This document shows, piece by piece, positions 1 to 6,711 of a stretch of 11,831 nucleotides of DNA (the first letter of the stretch is position 1; each line of letters opens with the position of its first letter). The translations under genes and the position numbers were made by a program. The notes under the pieces were generated by a model. That model was not told the DNA's origin and did no database searches. It worked only from the letters and a program-made list of their open reading frames with translations. Source of the DNA: Bacillota bacterium (GTDB taxonomy: Bacteria > Bacillota > Sulfobacillia > RBS10-35 > JAJYVN01); NCBI GenBank assembly GCA_021791995.1, contig JAJYVN010000064.1, positions 1 through 11,831 of the forward strand, in the 5' to 3' direction.

Positions 1-852
1 GCAAGCCACCGCGTGCGCAAGGTCCGCTACATGGTCGATGGTCGGGGTTTGGGAGATGGCCTCTCCCGCCACCCGAACAGCAGCCTCAATCGCCGCCGCC
101 ATTTCCCCATACACAATCAGGTGGTCCACATCACGGGCAATGCCGTGTCCCAACTCGTCGAGCGGCAGGTGTTTATCCGACCCACCCGCCAAGAGAACGA
201 TGGATCGCCCCCGATAGGCAGAGAGCGCGGCCAGTGTACGGTCCGGAGCAGTGGCAATCGAGTCGTTGATCCATGTCTGCCCGCGGAGGGTACGAACCCA
301 CTCCAGGCGGTGCGGAACCCCTGTAAAGGAAGGAACCACCTCAGCCACCACGTCGCAGTCCGCCCCTGCAGCACGCACGATGGTCACCGCCGCCGCGACG
401 TTTGCCACATTGTGCGATCCCGGCAGGCGAATATCACTGAGCGGTAGGACCCGCCGAGGAGCCCCCTCCCCATACCACACAACCCACCCGTCCTCGACCC
501 CAGCCCCCCGTTCCACGGGATGCAGTCCGCTAAACAGAAAGCGATGGCCGCAAGCCTCGTGCCACAGTTCTGCACTGGCCGGGTCATCGACGTTGAACAC
601 TGCTGCGTCATCCGGGCCCTGAAAGCGATAGACCCGGCGCTTGGCATCCCGGTAGTTGGCAAAGGTACCGTGCACATCGAGATGATTGGGATGCAGGTTC
701 AACAGTGCGGCCACGCGTGGGCTCCGATCTGCCAATTCCAGCTGGAAACTCGAGAGTTCCAACACCATCCACGCACCATCGCGATGCCCCAACTCCTCCA
801 AGCGATCAATGAGAGGAAAGCCAATGTTCCCCCCCCCCACTCTGACAGGCAT
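1..852 (-). CDS. murD: MurD, central and C-terminal part (downstream of an in-frame amber codon; cut by window edge)
   Basis: Carries most of the ATP-binding central domain and the start of the C-terminal domain of UDP-N-acetylmuramoyl-L-alanine--D-glutamate ligase, the cytoplasmic enzyme that adds D-Glu to the peptidoglycan precursor. Visible landmarks are GGGNIGFPLIDRL, the ELSSFQLE block, NHLDVHG, DAKRRVY and INDSIATAPDRT. Numbering from the GTG at 1254, the DAK lysine is residue 205, where the carbamylated lysine of the family is expected. GGSDKHLPL follows. About 40-45 C-terminal residues should lie beyond position 1. The frame is the same as the upstream MurD part at 859-1254, and only the TAG at 859-861 separates them. 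The ATG at 850-852 is the first possible restart, six bases after the stop, with AGAGGG two bases before it, which is too close for a good ribosome site. The two parts are best seen as one gene with a nonsense codon, a base-call error, or a split gene translated by reinitiation. Family identity is certain; the status of this fragment is not. Confidence 0.8.
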   Translation of the reverse strand, partial: MPVRVGGGNIGFPLIDRLEELGHRDGAWMVLELSSFQLELADRSPRVAALLNLHPNHLDVHGTFANYRDAKRRVYRFQGPDDAAVFNVDDPASAELWHEACGHRFLFSGLHPVERGAGVEDGWVVWYGEGAPRRVLPLSDIRLPGSHNVANVAAAVTIVRAAGADCDVVAEVVPSFTGVPHRLEWVRTLRGQTWINDSIATAPDRTLAALSAYRGRSIVLLAGGSDKHLPLDELGHGIARDVDHLIVYGEMAAAIEAAVRVAGEAISQTPTIDHVADLAHAVAC

Positions 853-858
853 AGCCCT

Positions 859-1254
859 CTACATCGCCTGCCCCACCATGGTCGTCGTGGTTGTCTTGCC
901 GGAACTACCCGTGATGCCCACCACAGGTAGTGGAGAGGCCTGCAGCACAAACGCCGCCTCTCCAAGCAGGGGAATACCCCGCGACCGCGCCTCGGCCAGA
1001 GCCGGCAGATCCTTGCGCATGCCCGGTGTTACAAAGATGCCTGCAAGACCATCGAGCCCTTGCGCGAGACGATCCAGATACGCGTGCCCCGTTACGGACA
1101 CAACACCTTGGGGTAGAGGAACCGATTCCTTCTGATCGTACGCAGTCACGCTGGCGCCCTTTTGCAATAAGTAGCGGATGACCGCCTGATTGCTTGCGCC
1201 AAGGCCAACGACCGCATAGCGCTCCCCCCTTGCGATCGGGGTTCCCTCCTTCAC
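859..1254 (-). CDS. murD: MurD, N-terminal part (UDP-MurNAc-L-Ala--D-Glu ligase), ending at in-frame TAG
   Basis: N-terminal UDP-binding Rossmann domain plus the start of the ATP-binding domain of MurD. RYAVVGLGASNQA (about residues 11-23) is the nucleotide-sugar binding glycine motif. The P-loop GITGSSGKTTTT has its lysine at residue 120, close to K115 of E. coli MurD. Translation stops at TAG (859-861, codon 132) directly after MVGQAM, where family members read on through an LRA-type helix into VGGNIG. The next codons (RAMPVRVGGGNIG) restore the family pattern with the expected spacing, so no base is missing. I chose the GTG at 1254 because GGGAGGG lies six bases upstream. In-frame ATGs at 1269 and 1278 are alternatives without a good ribosome site. 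The gene is divergent from moxR across 128 bases. Without readthrough this fragment would be an inactive ligase lacking its substrate-closing domains. Confidence 0.8.
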   Translation of the reverse strand: MKEGTPIARGERYAVVGLGASNQAVIRYLLQKGASVTAYDQKESVPLPQGVVSVTGHAYLDRLAQGLDGLAGIFVTPGMRKDLPALAEARSRGIPLLGEAAFVLQASPLPVVGITGSSGKTTTTTMVGQAM

Positions 1255-1260
1255 GATTCG

Positions 1261-1267
1261 CCCTCCC
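1261..1267 (-). promoter_or_regulatory. Ribosome binding site of murD
   Basis: GGGAGGG on the minus strand, six bases before the GTG at 1254. It decides the start: the two in-frame ATGs at 1269 and 1278 lie on or upstream of it and have no comparable site. Confidence 0.6.
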
Positions 1268-1276
1268 ATCACCCCC

Positions 1277-1305
1277 ATCCTAGACGCCGGATGTGCCGCC
1301 AGCAA
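1277..1305 (-). promoter_or_regulatory. Possible sigma-70-type promoter of murD
   Basis: TTGCTG (1300-1305), a 17-base spacer and TAGGAT (1277-1282) on the minus strand. Both hexamers are partial matches (three and four of six). A transcript from here would begin about base 1270, just before the ribosome site, which agrees with the GTG start at 1254. In G+C-rich DNA such matches arise by chance, so this is tentative. Confidence 0.3.
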
Positions 1306-1382
1306 CCAAGACGTGTCCCACACGCAGGGAGCGCCGCTTCCACACGGAATCACTTTCGGTACAGTGTCGATGGGAGAGACGC

Positions 1383-2342
1383 GTGTTGCCGGATGCGGAG
1401 GTCTCAAAGCTCGCCGAACGGGTACTCCAACAGGTGAATGCGGTCATCGTCGGCAAGGCCGACCGGGTCCGCCTTCTCCTCTGCGCCCTGCTTTCCCGAC
1501 GGCACATCCTCTTGGAGGACGTGCCTGGTACGGGAAAAACATTGCTGGTACGGGCTCTGGCACGCAGCCTCGGTGCCAGCGTCGCCCGCCTACAGTTCAC
1601 GCCAGACCTCCTTCCATCCGATGTCACGGGCTTTTCGGCCTATGATCCCGGCACGGGCGAATTCCACTTTCGCCCGGGACCGATCTTTCACCACCTGATC
1701 TTGGTGGACGAGATCAATCGCGCCTCCCCCAAGACCCAGGCGAGCCTTCTGGAGTGCATGGAGGAACGGCAGGTAACCGTGGACGGGACCACATACCCCC
1801 TCCCCCAACCATTCCTCGTCCTTGCAACACAGAACCCAGTGGAGCAGGAGGGGACCTTTCCCCTCCCCGAAGCCCAGCTCGATCGCTTTGGTCTAAAGCT
1901 TGCCCTCGGCTACCCGGACCGAGAGATCGAGGCCTCGCTTCTGGCGAGAGCCTTTGAATCCGATCCGCTACAGCGTGTCACACAGGTAGCGACCATGGAG
2001 GAGATCATCCAGGCCCAGGCGGTCTGTGCGCAGGTATACTTGGACGGGAGCCTCCGGCGGTACATCATCGACATCCTGGAGGCGACACGGAACCACCATG
2101 ACGTTGCACTGGGGGCTAGCCCCCGCGCCGGCTTGGCGGTGGCGGCCCTGAGCCAGGCCCATGCCGCCATCAGCGGCCGAGACTACGTCCTACCCGATGA
2201 CATCAAAGCGGTCGTGCCGGCCGCCCTACCGCACCGCATTGTGCTCGCCGCCGGCGCACGCTGGAGGGAACAGAATCCAGAGATCATCGTGCAACAGATC
2301 CTGCGCTCCCTCGCGGTGCCAACAGGCGTCGGACGCAGGTAA
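1383..2342 (+). CDS. MoxR-family AAA+ ATPase
   Basis: A 319-residue MoxR-type AAA+ ATPase, full length for the family. It shows Walker A PGTGKT (Lys52), Walker B LILVDEINR (Asp109, Glu110), sensor 1 ATQNP (Asn151) and the sensor 2 region GASPRAG (Arg248), with the family signature LLECMEERQVTVDG between. MoxR ATPases are cytoplasmic and thought to act as chaperones or activators for partner proteins, commonly the DUF58 and transglutaminase proteins encoded next to them, as here. I chose GTG 1383 (GGGAG six bases upstream at 1372-1376). TTG 1386 is also possible. The reading frame stays open to 1293, but the extra Arg-rich residues do not resemble the family and would overlap the putative murD promoter. 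The stop is 18 bases before the DUF58 gene, so the two are probably co-transcribed. The client is not known from sequence. Confidence 0.93.
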   Translation: MLPDAEVSKLAERVLQQVNAVIVGKADRVRLLLCALLSRRHILLEDVPGTGKTLLVRALARSLGASVARLQFTPDLLPSDVTGFSAYDPGTGEFHFRPGPIFHHLILVDEINRASPKTQASLLECMEERQVTVDGTTYPLPQPFLVLATQNPVEQEGTFPLPEAQLDRFGLKLALGYPDREIEASLLARAFESDPLQRVTQVATMEEIIQAQAVCAQVYLDGSLRRYIIDILEATRNHHDVALGASPRAGLAVAALSQAHAAISGRDYVLPDDIKAVVPAALPHRIVLAAGARWREQNPEIIVQQILRSLAVPTGVGRR

Positions 2343-2360
2343 GGCAAAGGGTGGGAGCCG

Positions 2361-3551
2361 ATGCCCAAGCTCATCCAACGAAGCTATTTCCCCCTCGCTC
2401 TCATCATCGGGGTCTGCGCCCTGGTCGTCGGGGGACCGCTCGCCATCGGCGCCCTCTGGCTCTGGCTTCTGGTCGGAGCCGCGGATCTGGCCTGGGCGGC
2501 AGTGGTCAGCGCACAGCTGGCCGTGCTCTATCAAACACCGAGCACCCACTTCACCGCCCATGATCCACTCCCGGTCGAACTTCAACTGAGCAACGAGGGA
2601 TGGCTCTTGGCCCCCTCCATCGGCTTACGCGACGGGCCAGATGCGATCCTGCCCTTCGGTACCGGTAGCGCGGGCCAGCAGTGCACGCTCTTGCCCCAGG
2701 GTCGCGCCACGTTTCAGCGCGTGCTGACTGCACGCAGGGGCCAATATCGGTTGGGTCCGTTGGTGGTAACGACGGAAGGTCCATTCGGCATCTTCGCCCT
2801 CTCCCGATCCCTATACTCCGAAAACGTCATTACCGTACTCCCTCGGCTTCAACCCCTCCCATACTGGCCCCTGGAACAACCGGAGGCACACGCGCAGCGC
2901 GCGCACCTCCCGTCCCCGTTCACCGACCCCACGACCCTCGTCAGCACCCACCCGATGCTGCCCGGTGACTCGCCCCGCCTGATCCATTGGAAGCGCACCG
3001 CGCGAACCGGAACACTCCAGATCCGGGAGAGCGAGGCATCGGCGGGCGGTAACACGCTGATCGTACTGGACCTGCAGGCGGAAGCCTACCGGAACCGGGA
3101 AGTGTTGCTCGACGCAGGAACGGAGATCGTGGTCGCCATCGGGCATTCCGTTTTGCATGGAGGAGGGACCCTGACGGTGATCGGCACCGGCCGGTCCCCG
3201 GTTCGCATTGGTCCGAACCGTGGCACCCATGCCTTGGGCGAACTTCTGGAGACGATGGCCATGCTCTCTGCGGATGGGATGCAGCCCCTGGGCGCTTGGT
3301 TAGCGGATCGCTTGGTCGGCACTTCCACGCTCGGGGTGGCCGTCATTGTGACACCCACCGCCCCGGCCGAGTGGGCCGATGCCCTCCTTCGCCTGCGCGC
3401 TCGTGGCGTGACAACGACCGCCGTGCTCACCGGGGCGGTGGCCGAGGACGACCGCAGAAACCTTCAGCGCATGGGAGCTCTCGCCTGGACCGTGAGTTCC
3501 GCCGAAGCGTTGGCCGAACTCCTGGGAGACGGCAGGGGGCGGGTCGGATGA
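2361..3551 (+). CDS. DUF58 domain membrane protein, partner of MoxR
   Basis: A 396-residue protein with two closely spaced hydrophobic segments at about residues 9-50, an extended region of beta character, then a DUF58 core. The family signature is clear: PGD at 201-203 followed by RLIHWKRTAR (His209, Trp210, Lys211) and LQIRESE. The fold after this is von Willebrand A-like (LIVLDLQAEAY, then IVVAIGHSVLHGGG). The expected metal-site motif DxSxS is D237-L-Q-A-E, so both serines are missing and the metal site looks degenerate. DUF58 proteins are usually encoded between moxR and a tgpA-type transglutaminase and are thought to link the cytoplasmic ATPase to the membrane. The ATG is preceded by AAAGGG with nine-base spacing. 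The TGA stop shares ATGA (3548-3551) with the start of the next gene, indicating translational coupling. No biochemical role can be named. Confidence 0.9.
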   Translation: MPKLIQRSYFPLALIIGVCALVVGGPLAIGALWLWLLVGAADLAWAAVVSAQLAVLYQTPSTHFTAHDPLPVELQLSNEGWLLAPSIGLRDGPDAILPFGTGSAGQQCTLLPQGRATFQRVLTARRGQYRLGPLVVTTEGPFGIFALSRSLYSENVITVLPRLQPLPYWPLEQPEAHAQRAHLPSPFTDPTTLVSTHPMLPGDSPRLIHWKRTARTGTLQIRESEASAGGNTLIVLDLQAEAYRNREVLLDAGTEIVVAIGHSVLHGGGTLTVIGTGRSPVRIGPNRGTHALGELLETMAMLSADGMQPLGAWLADRLVGTSTLGVAVIVTPTAPAEWADALLRLRARGVTTTAVLTGAVAEDDRRNLQRMGALAWTVSSAEALAELLGDGRGRVG

Positions 3552-5881
3552 CCCCAGCGGACGAGGGCAGATCCACCGACCTCTGGACCGGTTACGCGCT
3601 TGACGCGCTGGTGGGCCTCGCGGCGACTGCCTATGCCGCAGTCGTGTTGCTGAGTGTGCCCGCGTTTTTACAGATCAAAAGCAACACTTGGGGTAGTGGC
3701 CTGGCCCTAGGCTGCGGGGCACTGTTGGCCTATGCCCAGGTTGGTCCGCATGCCGCCAGCAGGCGATGGCGGCAGCGCGTACCGCTCGGAGCGTTGGGGT
3801 TGATCGTTGCCTGGACGATTGTGGCCGTTACCTGGCATGGATGGATGGCAGGGATGTTTCGACCCCTCCTGGTGGGCGCAGGTCAAATCACCTCCTGGAT
3901 CGCGGGCCGCGCACCCGACCTGGGCCCTCCGGGTGCCTGGCCCGTCCTCTTCATGACCGGGATCTTAGTCGGTATCCCCGTCTTTACCGAAGCACGTCGG
4001 GGCCAACCGGCCATTGCCATCGCGATCGGCTTCGTCCTCTTCGCCTTGGAGTGGGCGTTTGTCGACACAACCGCCCAGGTATTCTTCTGGCCTCTGGTGA
4101 TCGTCGCCCTGCTATGGTTCAGCGCCGACCGCGCGCGACGCCTCGCCCGTGCCACCCACGACCGCACCGCGGTCACGAGACCATGGCTCGTGCTAGGAGC
4201 CACGCTCGCGGTCAGCCTGGTCGTGGCCCTTGTCATCGGGGTGAGCCCACGCCACCTCCCCCCCGCCAATCTCGGGGCACTCGCCAACTGGTTTAATGAT
4301 CTGCCGGTCGTCCGTTCCCTGGAGCAGGGCACGCGAGGGGGAGGTCACCATGCCGACACGGGCCAAAACAGCTCCACTGCGTCGACAGCAGGGTTTTCAC
4401 TGGCCTCCACGGGCTTCAGCCCCAGCATCACAGAACTGGGGGGACCGACGCACCCGTACGCGACGCCAGTCTTCAACCTCACGGTGAGTGCCCGCGGGCC
4501 CCTCCCGACGACGCTCTACCTCCGGGGAGCCGTGCTCGATGACTACACGGGCAGGGGGTGGACCACCACCCCCGAGGAGGAGAGTCCTGACCCCATGTGG
4601 CCCGAAGAGCAGGCCGGAAGCTTAGTGACCGACTTCCTGGAGGGTAACACCCTTCCCGCCCCGTACCAAACGATTCAGATGAAGGTCGTCTTCCGTCAAC
4701 CGAGCTCAACGAACCTCTTCACCGTGCTCTCGCCCCTGAGCCTATCGCTTCCGGTGCAGTGGGACCAGGCGGGTGAGGCATGGACGGCGGCCTCGATCCC
4801 AGCGGGAAGCGGGTACCACCTCACCGCCGCGGTTCTCGGCTCCGCGAGCTACACATCCACAAGCGTTGCCCGTTACACCAATCCAGAGGGGAGCATCCTG
4901 AGCCCGTTGCAGGCACTCCTTGCGAGCCTCAGCGGTCAAACCGTACATGCCCTGCCCACGCCCTACCTCGCAACCGGCCCGCTCCCTCTGGCCAGTGACC
5001 TCGCCCTGCCGCCTTCCCTTCCGAGTCAGGTCACCGCACTGGCCGAACAATGGACCGCAGCGGCCCCGACACCACTTCTCAAGGCTCTCGCCATCGAAGA
5101 GCACCTTCTGGCATATCCCTATACACTCGATGCACCCGCTCCGCCGCCCGGGACCGATTTCGTGAGCTTCTTTCTCTTCCAGGCACGCGATGGATACTGC
5201 ACCTACTACTCGACCGCCATGGCCGTACTGCTCCGTACCATTGGCATCCCCTCGCGGTGGGTGGAGGGCTACCGCGTACCGATCCCTCCAGGCGGTGGGA
5301 CCTTTGTCGTGACCGATGCCCAGGCGCATGCTTGGGTCGAGGCATACATCCCTCCCTACGGATGGGTCACCTTTGATCCGACCCCCTCCAGTGCCACACC
5401 GCCTCCAGCCGTCGCGGTGGCATCGACGGTGACGTTCCACGCGGGCCAAGCCCTGATCCGTCCTCTGCAAGCCCTTCGCCGTCTGCGCTGGCAGTGGTCT
5501 CTCACTCTTCCGGCCGCAGCCGCATGCATCCTGGTTCTCCTCGCATGCAGCAATGCTTGGAAGGAAGCACATCCGCCCTCAGATCCCGAATTGGCTGCGG
5601 TCGCGCTCTGGCAAATCAGTGAGCGCGTCACCCGACGCTTCGGCCGAGCGCGTGAACCCGGCGAAACACCCCTCGAATATGCGGGCGCAGTTGCCTTGTG
5701 CTATCCTTCGCTTCGTGCATCCGCTGTCGCATTGGCTGAAGCCTTCGGACAAGTGCGGTACAGCAACGATCCGTTGCGACGACAGCATGCGCTCGGCCGC
5801 ATGCGACAGAATTGGGTAGAAATGCAGGCGGTCTGGCTGCAGGTCCGACCGCTCAGCTACCTGTGGCGACGTTGGCTCTAA
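3548..5881 (+). CDS. TgpA-like membrane transglutaminase with C-terminal DUF4129-like region
   Basis: A 777-residue integral membrane protein. The N-terminal quarter holds about six or seven hydrophobic segments (for example near residues 17-41, 50-66, 78-97, and others to about 235). Next comes an extracytoplasmic stretch starting with a Ser/Thr/Gly-rich linker (about 260-300), and a region containing LYLRGAVLDDYTGRGW, typical of TgpA proteins. The transglutaminase core follows: GYCTYYSTAMAVLLRTIGIP with Cys551, AHAWVEAYIPPYGWV with His594, and TFDPTP with Asp610, giving an intact Cys-His-Asp triad. A last hydrophobic segment (about 650-670) leads to a cytoplasmic DUF4129-like tail containing FGRAREPGETPLEYA. 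The chemistry could be crosslinking or proteolysis of envelope proteins or peptides; sequence does not decide. The ATG at 3548 overlaps the DUF58 stop by four bases. The frame is open further upstream to 3296, but that part only overlaps DUF58. The membrane layout agrees with TgpA of Pseudomonas. Confidence 0.92.
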   Translation: MTPADEGRSTDLWTGYALDALVGLAATAYAAVVLLSVPAFLQIKSNTWGSGLALGCGALLAYAQVGPHAASRRWRQRVPLGALGLIVAWTIVAVTWHGWMAGMFRPLLVGAGQITSWIAGRAPDLGPPGAWPVLFMTGILVGIPVFTEARRGQPAIAIAIGFVLFALEWAFVDTTAQVFFWPLVIVALLWFSADRARRLARATHDRTAVTRPWLVLGATLAVSLVVALVIGVSPRHLPPANLGALANWFNDLPVVRSLEQGTRGGGHHADTGQNSSTASTAGFSLASTGFSPSITELGGPTHPYATPVFNLTVSARGPLPTTLYLRGAVLDDYTGRGWTTTPEEESPDPMWPEEQAGSLVTDFLEGNTLPAPYQTIQMKVVFRQPSSTNLFTVLSPLSLSLPVQWDQAGEAWTAASIPAGSGYHLTAAVLGSASYTSTSVARYTNPEGSILSPLQALLASLSGQTVHALPTPYLATGPLPLASDLALPPSLPSQVTALAEQWTAAAPTPLLKALAIEEHLLAYPYTLDAPAPPPGTDFVSFFLFQARDGYCTYYSTAMAVLLRTIGIPSRWVEGYRVPIPPGGGTFVVTDAQAHAWVEAYIPPYGWVTFDPTPSSATPPPAVAVASTVTFHAGQALIRPLQALRRLRWQWSLTLPAAAACILVLLACSNAWKEAHPPSDPELAAVALWQISERVTRRFGRAREPGETPLEYAGAVALCYPSLRASAVALAEAFGQVRYSNDPLRRQHALGRMRQNWVEMQAVWLQVRPLSYLWRRWL

Positions 5882-5890
5882 TCAGGTTTC

Positions 5891-5899
5891 GGAGGGAGG
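5891..5899 (+). promoter_or_regulatory. Orphan Shine-Dalgarno-like sequence between transglutaminase and sortase
   Basis: GGAGGGAGG is the strongest ribosome-site-like sequence in this spacer, yet no ATG, GTG or TTG follows within 15 bases in any frame. The nearest usable sortase start is the GTG at 5940, 40 bases on, with an inverted repeat in between. It may serve that start through RNA folding, or be coincidental purine-rich DNA. Confidence 0.35.
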
Positions 5900-5905
5900 C
5901 AATCC

Positions 5906-5935
5906 CGACCGGTCGAGGTCCAGCGCTAAGGCTGG
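5906..5935 (+). repeat. Palindrome plus short hairpin in the sortase leader
   Basis: CGACCGGTCG (5906-5915) is a perfect 10-base palindrome. CCAGC (5920-5924) pairs with GCTGG (5931-5935) across a six-base loop, ending four bases before the sortase GTG. There is no T-tract, so it is not an intrinsic terminator. It could be an operator or translational control structure, or chance in GC-rich DNA. Confidence 0.4.
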
Positions 5936-5939
5936 CGCC

Positions 5940-6605
5940 GTGCAACAGGTCGGGACAAAAGGAGTGGCCTCTTTTACCCATCATGGGACCCTGGACTCCT
6001 CTGGCTTTTCGCGCATCCTGCACGCAGCGCTCTTTTGTCTCTCTCTCGCGGCCCTGATCGCTGGAATCGCTGTCCTCACCTTGCCCATCTGGTCAGGCTT
6101 GCTCTATGGATTCAGCCAACGCCAGGCCGCGCGCCTCTTCACGATCGAACAGACGGAGATCCATCAGGGCAAAGCCGTCACAGGCGACGTCCTGGGTGAA
6201 CTGAGTATCCCGATGATCGGCGTCGAGGCGTTTGTGGTGCAGGGCCTAACCTTCGCACCCGAGCCGGCCGGCAAACTCCTCAAGCAAGGTCCAGCCCACC
6301 TTGTCACGAGCGCCCTACCCGGCGGGGACGGGAACATGGTCATTCTCGGACATCTCAACGTCTGGGGATCGGTCTTCCTCCGCCTCCACGATCTTCGGCC
6401 GGGCAATGAGATCCGCATCCGAACGCCGACGGGCGCCGTCTACACCTACCAGGTGACAGGCCAGACGACCATCCTCGAGACGGATGTGGCCGCGATCGCA
6501 CCGCATGGCGGACCACCGACGCTGCAATTGGTGACCTGTGGCGGCGGGTGGCTCGATCGCACCCGCGTGGTGGTCAATGCCAAGCTGGTGAGCCAATCCG
6601 ACTAA
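5940..6605 (+). CDS. Sortase family transpeptidase, N-terminally anchored
   Basis: A 221-residue sortase. A short basic/polar N-terminus and a hydrophobic segment (about 24-50) form a signal anchor placing the enzyme on the outer face of the membrane. Then come ELSIPMIGVEAFVVQG, the catalytic His in MVILGHLNVWG (His138), FLRLHDLRPGNEIRI, and LQLVTCGGG with the nucleophile Cys200. The catalytic Arg is probably Arg209 in DRTRVVV (Arg207 is the alternative). Sortases cut a C-terminal sorting motif such as LPXTG and join the protein to peptidoglycan or to a pilin. No protein in this window has an obvious sorting signal, so the substrate is elsewhere. Anchor and size resemble class D/E/F enzymes, but I cannot assign a class. 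GTG 5940 has only a weak AAGG eight bases upstream, and GTG 5964 is an alternative. The gene starts 58 bases after the transglutaminase with no terminator between, so it likely belongs to the same operon. Confidence 0.9.
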   Translation: MQQVGTKGVASFTHHGTLDSSGFSRILHAALFCLSLAALIAGIAVLTLPIWSGLLYGFSQRQAARLFTIEQTEIHQGKAVTGDVLGELSIPMIGVEAFVVQGLTFAPEPAGKLLKQGPAHLVTSALPGGDGNMVILGHLNVWGSVFLRLHDLRPGNEIRIRTPTGAVYTYQVTGQTTILETDVAAIAPHGGPPTLQLVTCGGGWLDRTRVVVNAKLVSQSD

Positions 6606-6648
6606 GGCCTCGAAGAGGGAGGCCGCAGAGCCCTCCTGCGTTCAATCG

Positions 6649-6667
6649 TGGTGCTTCCCTGGCACCA
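6649..6667. terminator. Weak hairpin in the convergent sortase/dapL intergenic region
   Basis: TGGTGC (6649-6654) and GCACCA (6662-6667) form a six-pair stem with a seven-base loop. A second small stem, CCCCG (6669-6673) with CGGGG (6683-6687), lies beside it. The two flanking genes converge on this 106-base gap, the usual place for a shared terminator, but neither strand has a T-tract after the stems. Confidence 0.3.
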
Positions 6668-6711
6668 TCCCCGCAAGGGATACGGGGCTTCGACCGTCGG
6701 GTAGGATTCCT

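Noticed and set aside
829..861. Frameshift in murD at the G10 run
   Set aside because: The MurD frame is identical upstream and downstream (codon phase checked at the P-loop, at the DAKRRVY lysine and at NDSIATAP). Shifted frames do not give MurD-like residues, so the defect is a single nonsense codon.
859..861. Genome-wide reassignment of TAG to an amino acid
   Set aside because: dapL ends with TAG (6712-6714) at the normal length for its family, and reading on would run through the intergenic region into the sortase antisense. TAG therefore seems to be a true stop here.
3296..3547. Upstream extension of the transglutaminase to a start at 3296
   Set aside because: The extra 84 residues overlap DUF58 in another frame and are Arg/His/Gly-rich without membrane character. 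The ATGA overlap at 3548 gives a natural coupled start.
4742..5572. 276-codon minus-strand frame opposite the transglutaminase
   Set aside because: It is antisense to the catalytic core with its Cys-His-Asp triad. The product is rich in Cys, Arg and Gly and resembles no family.
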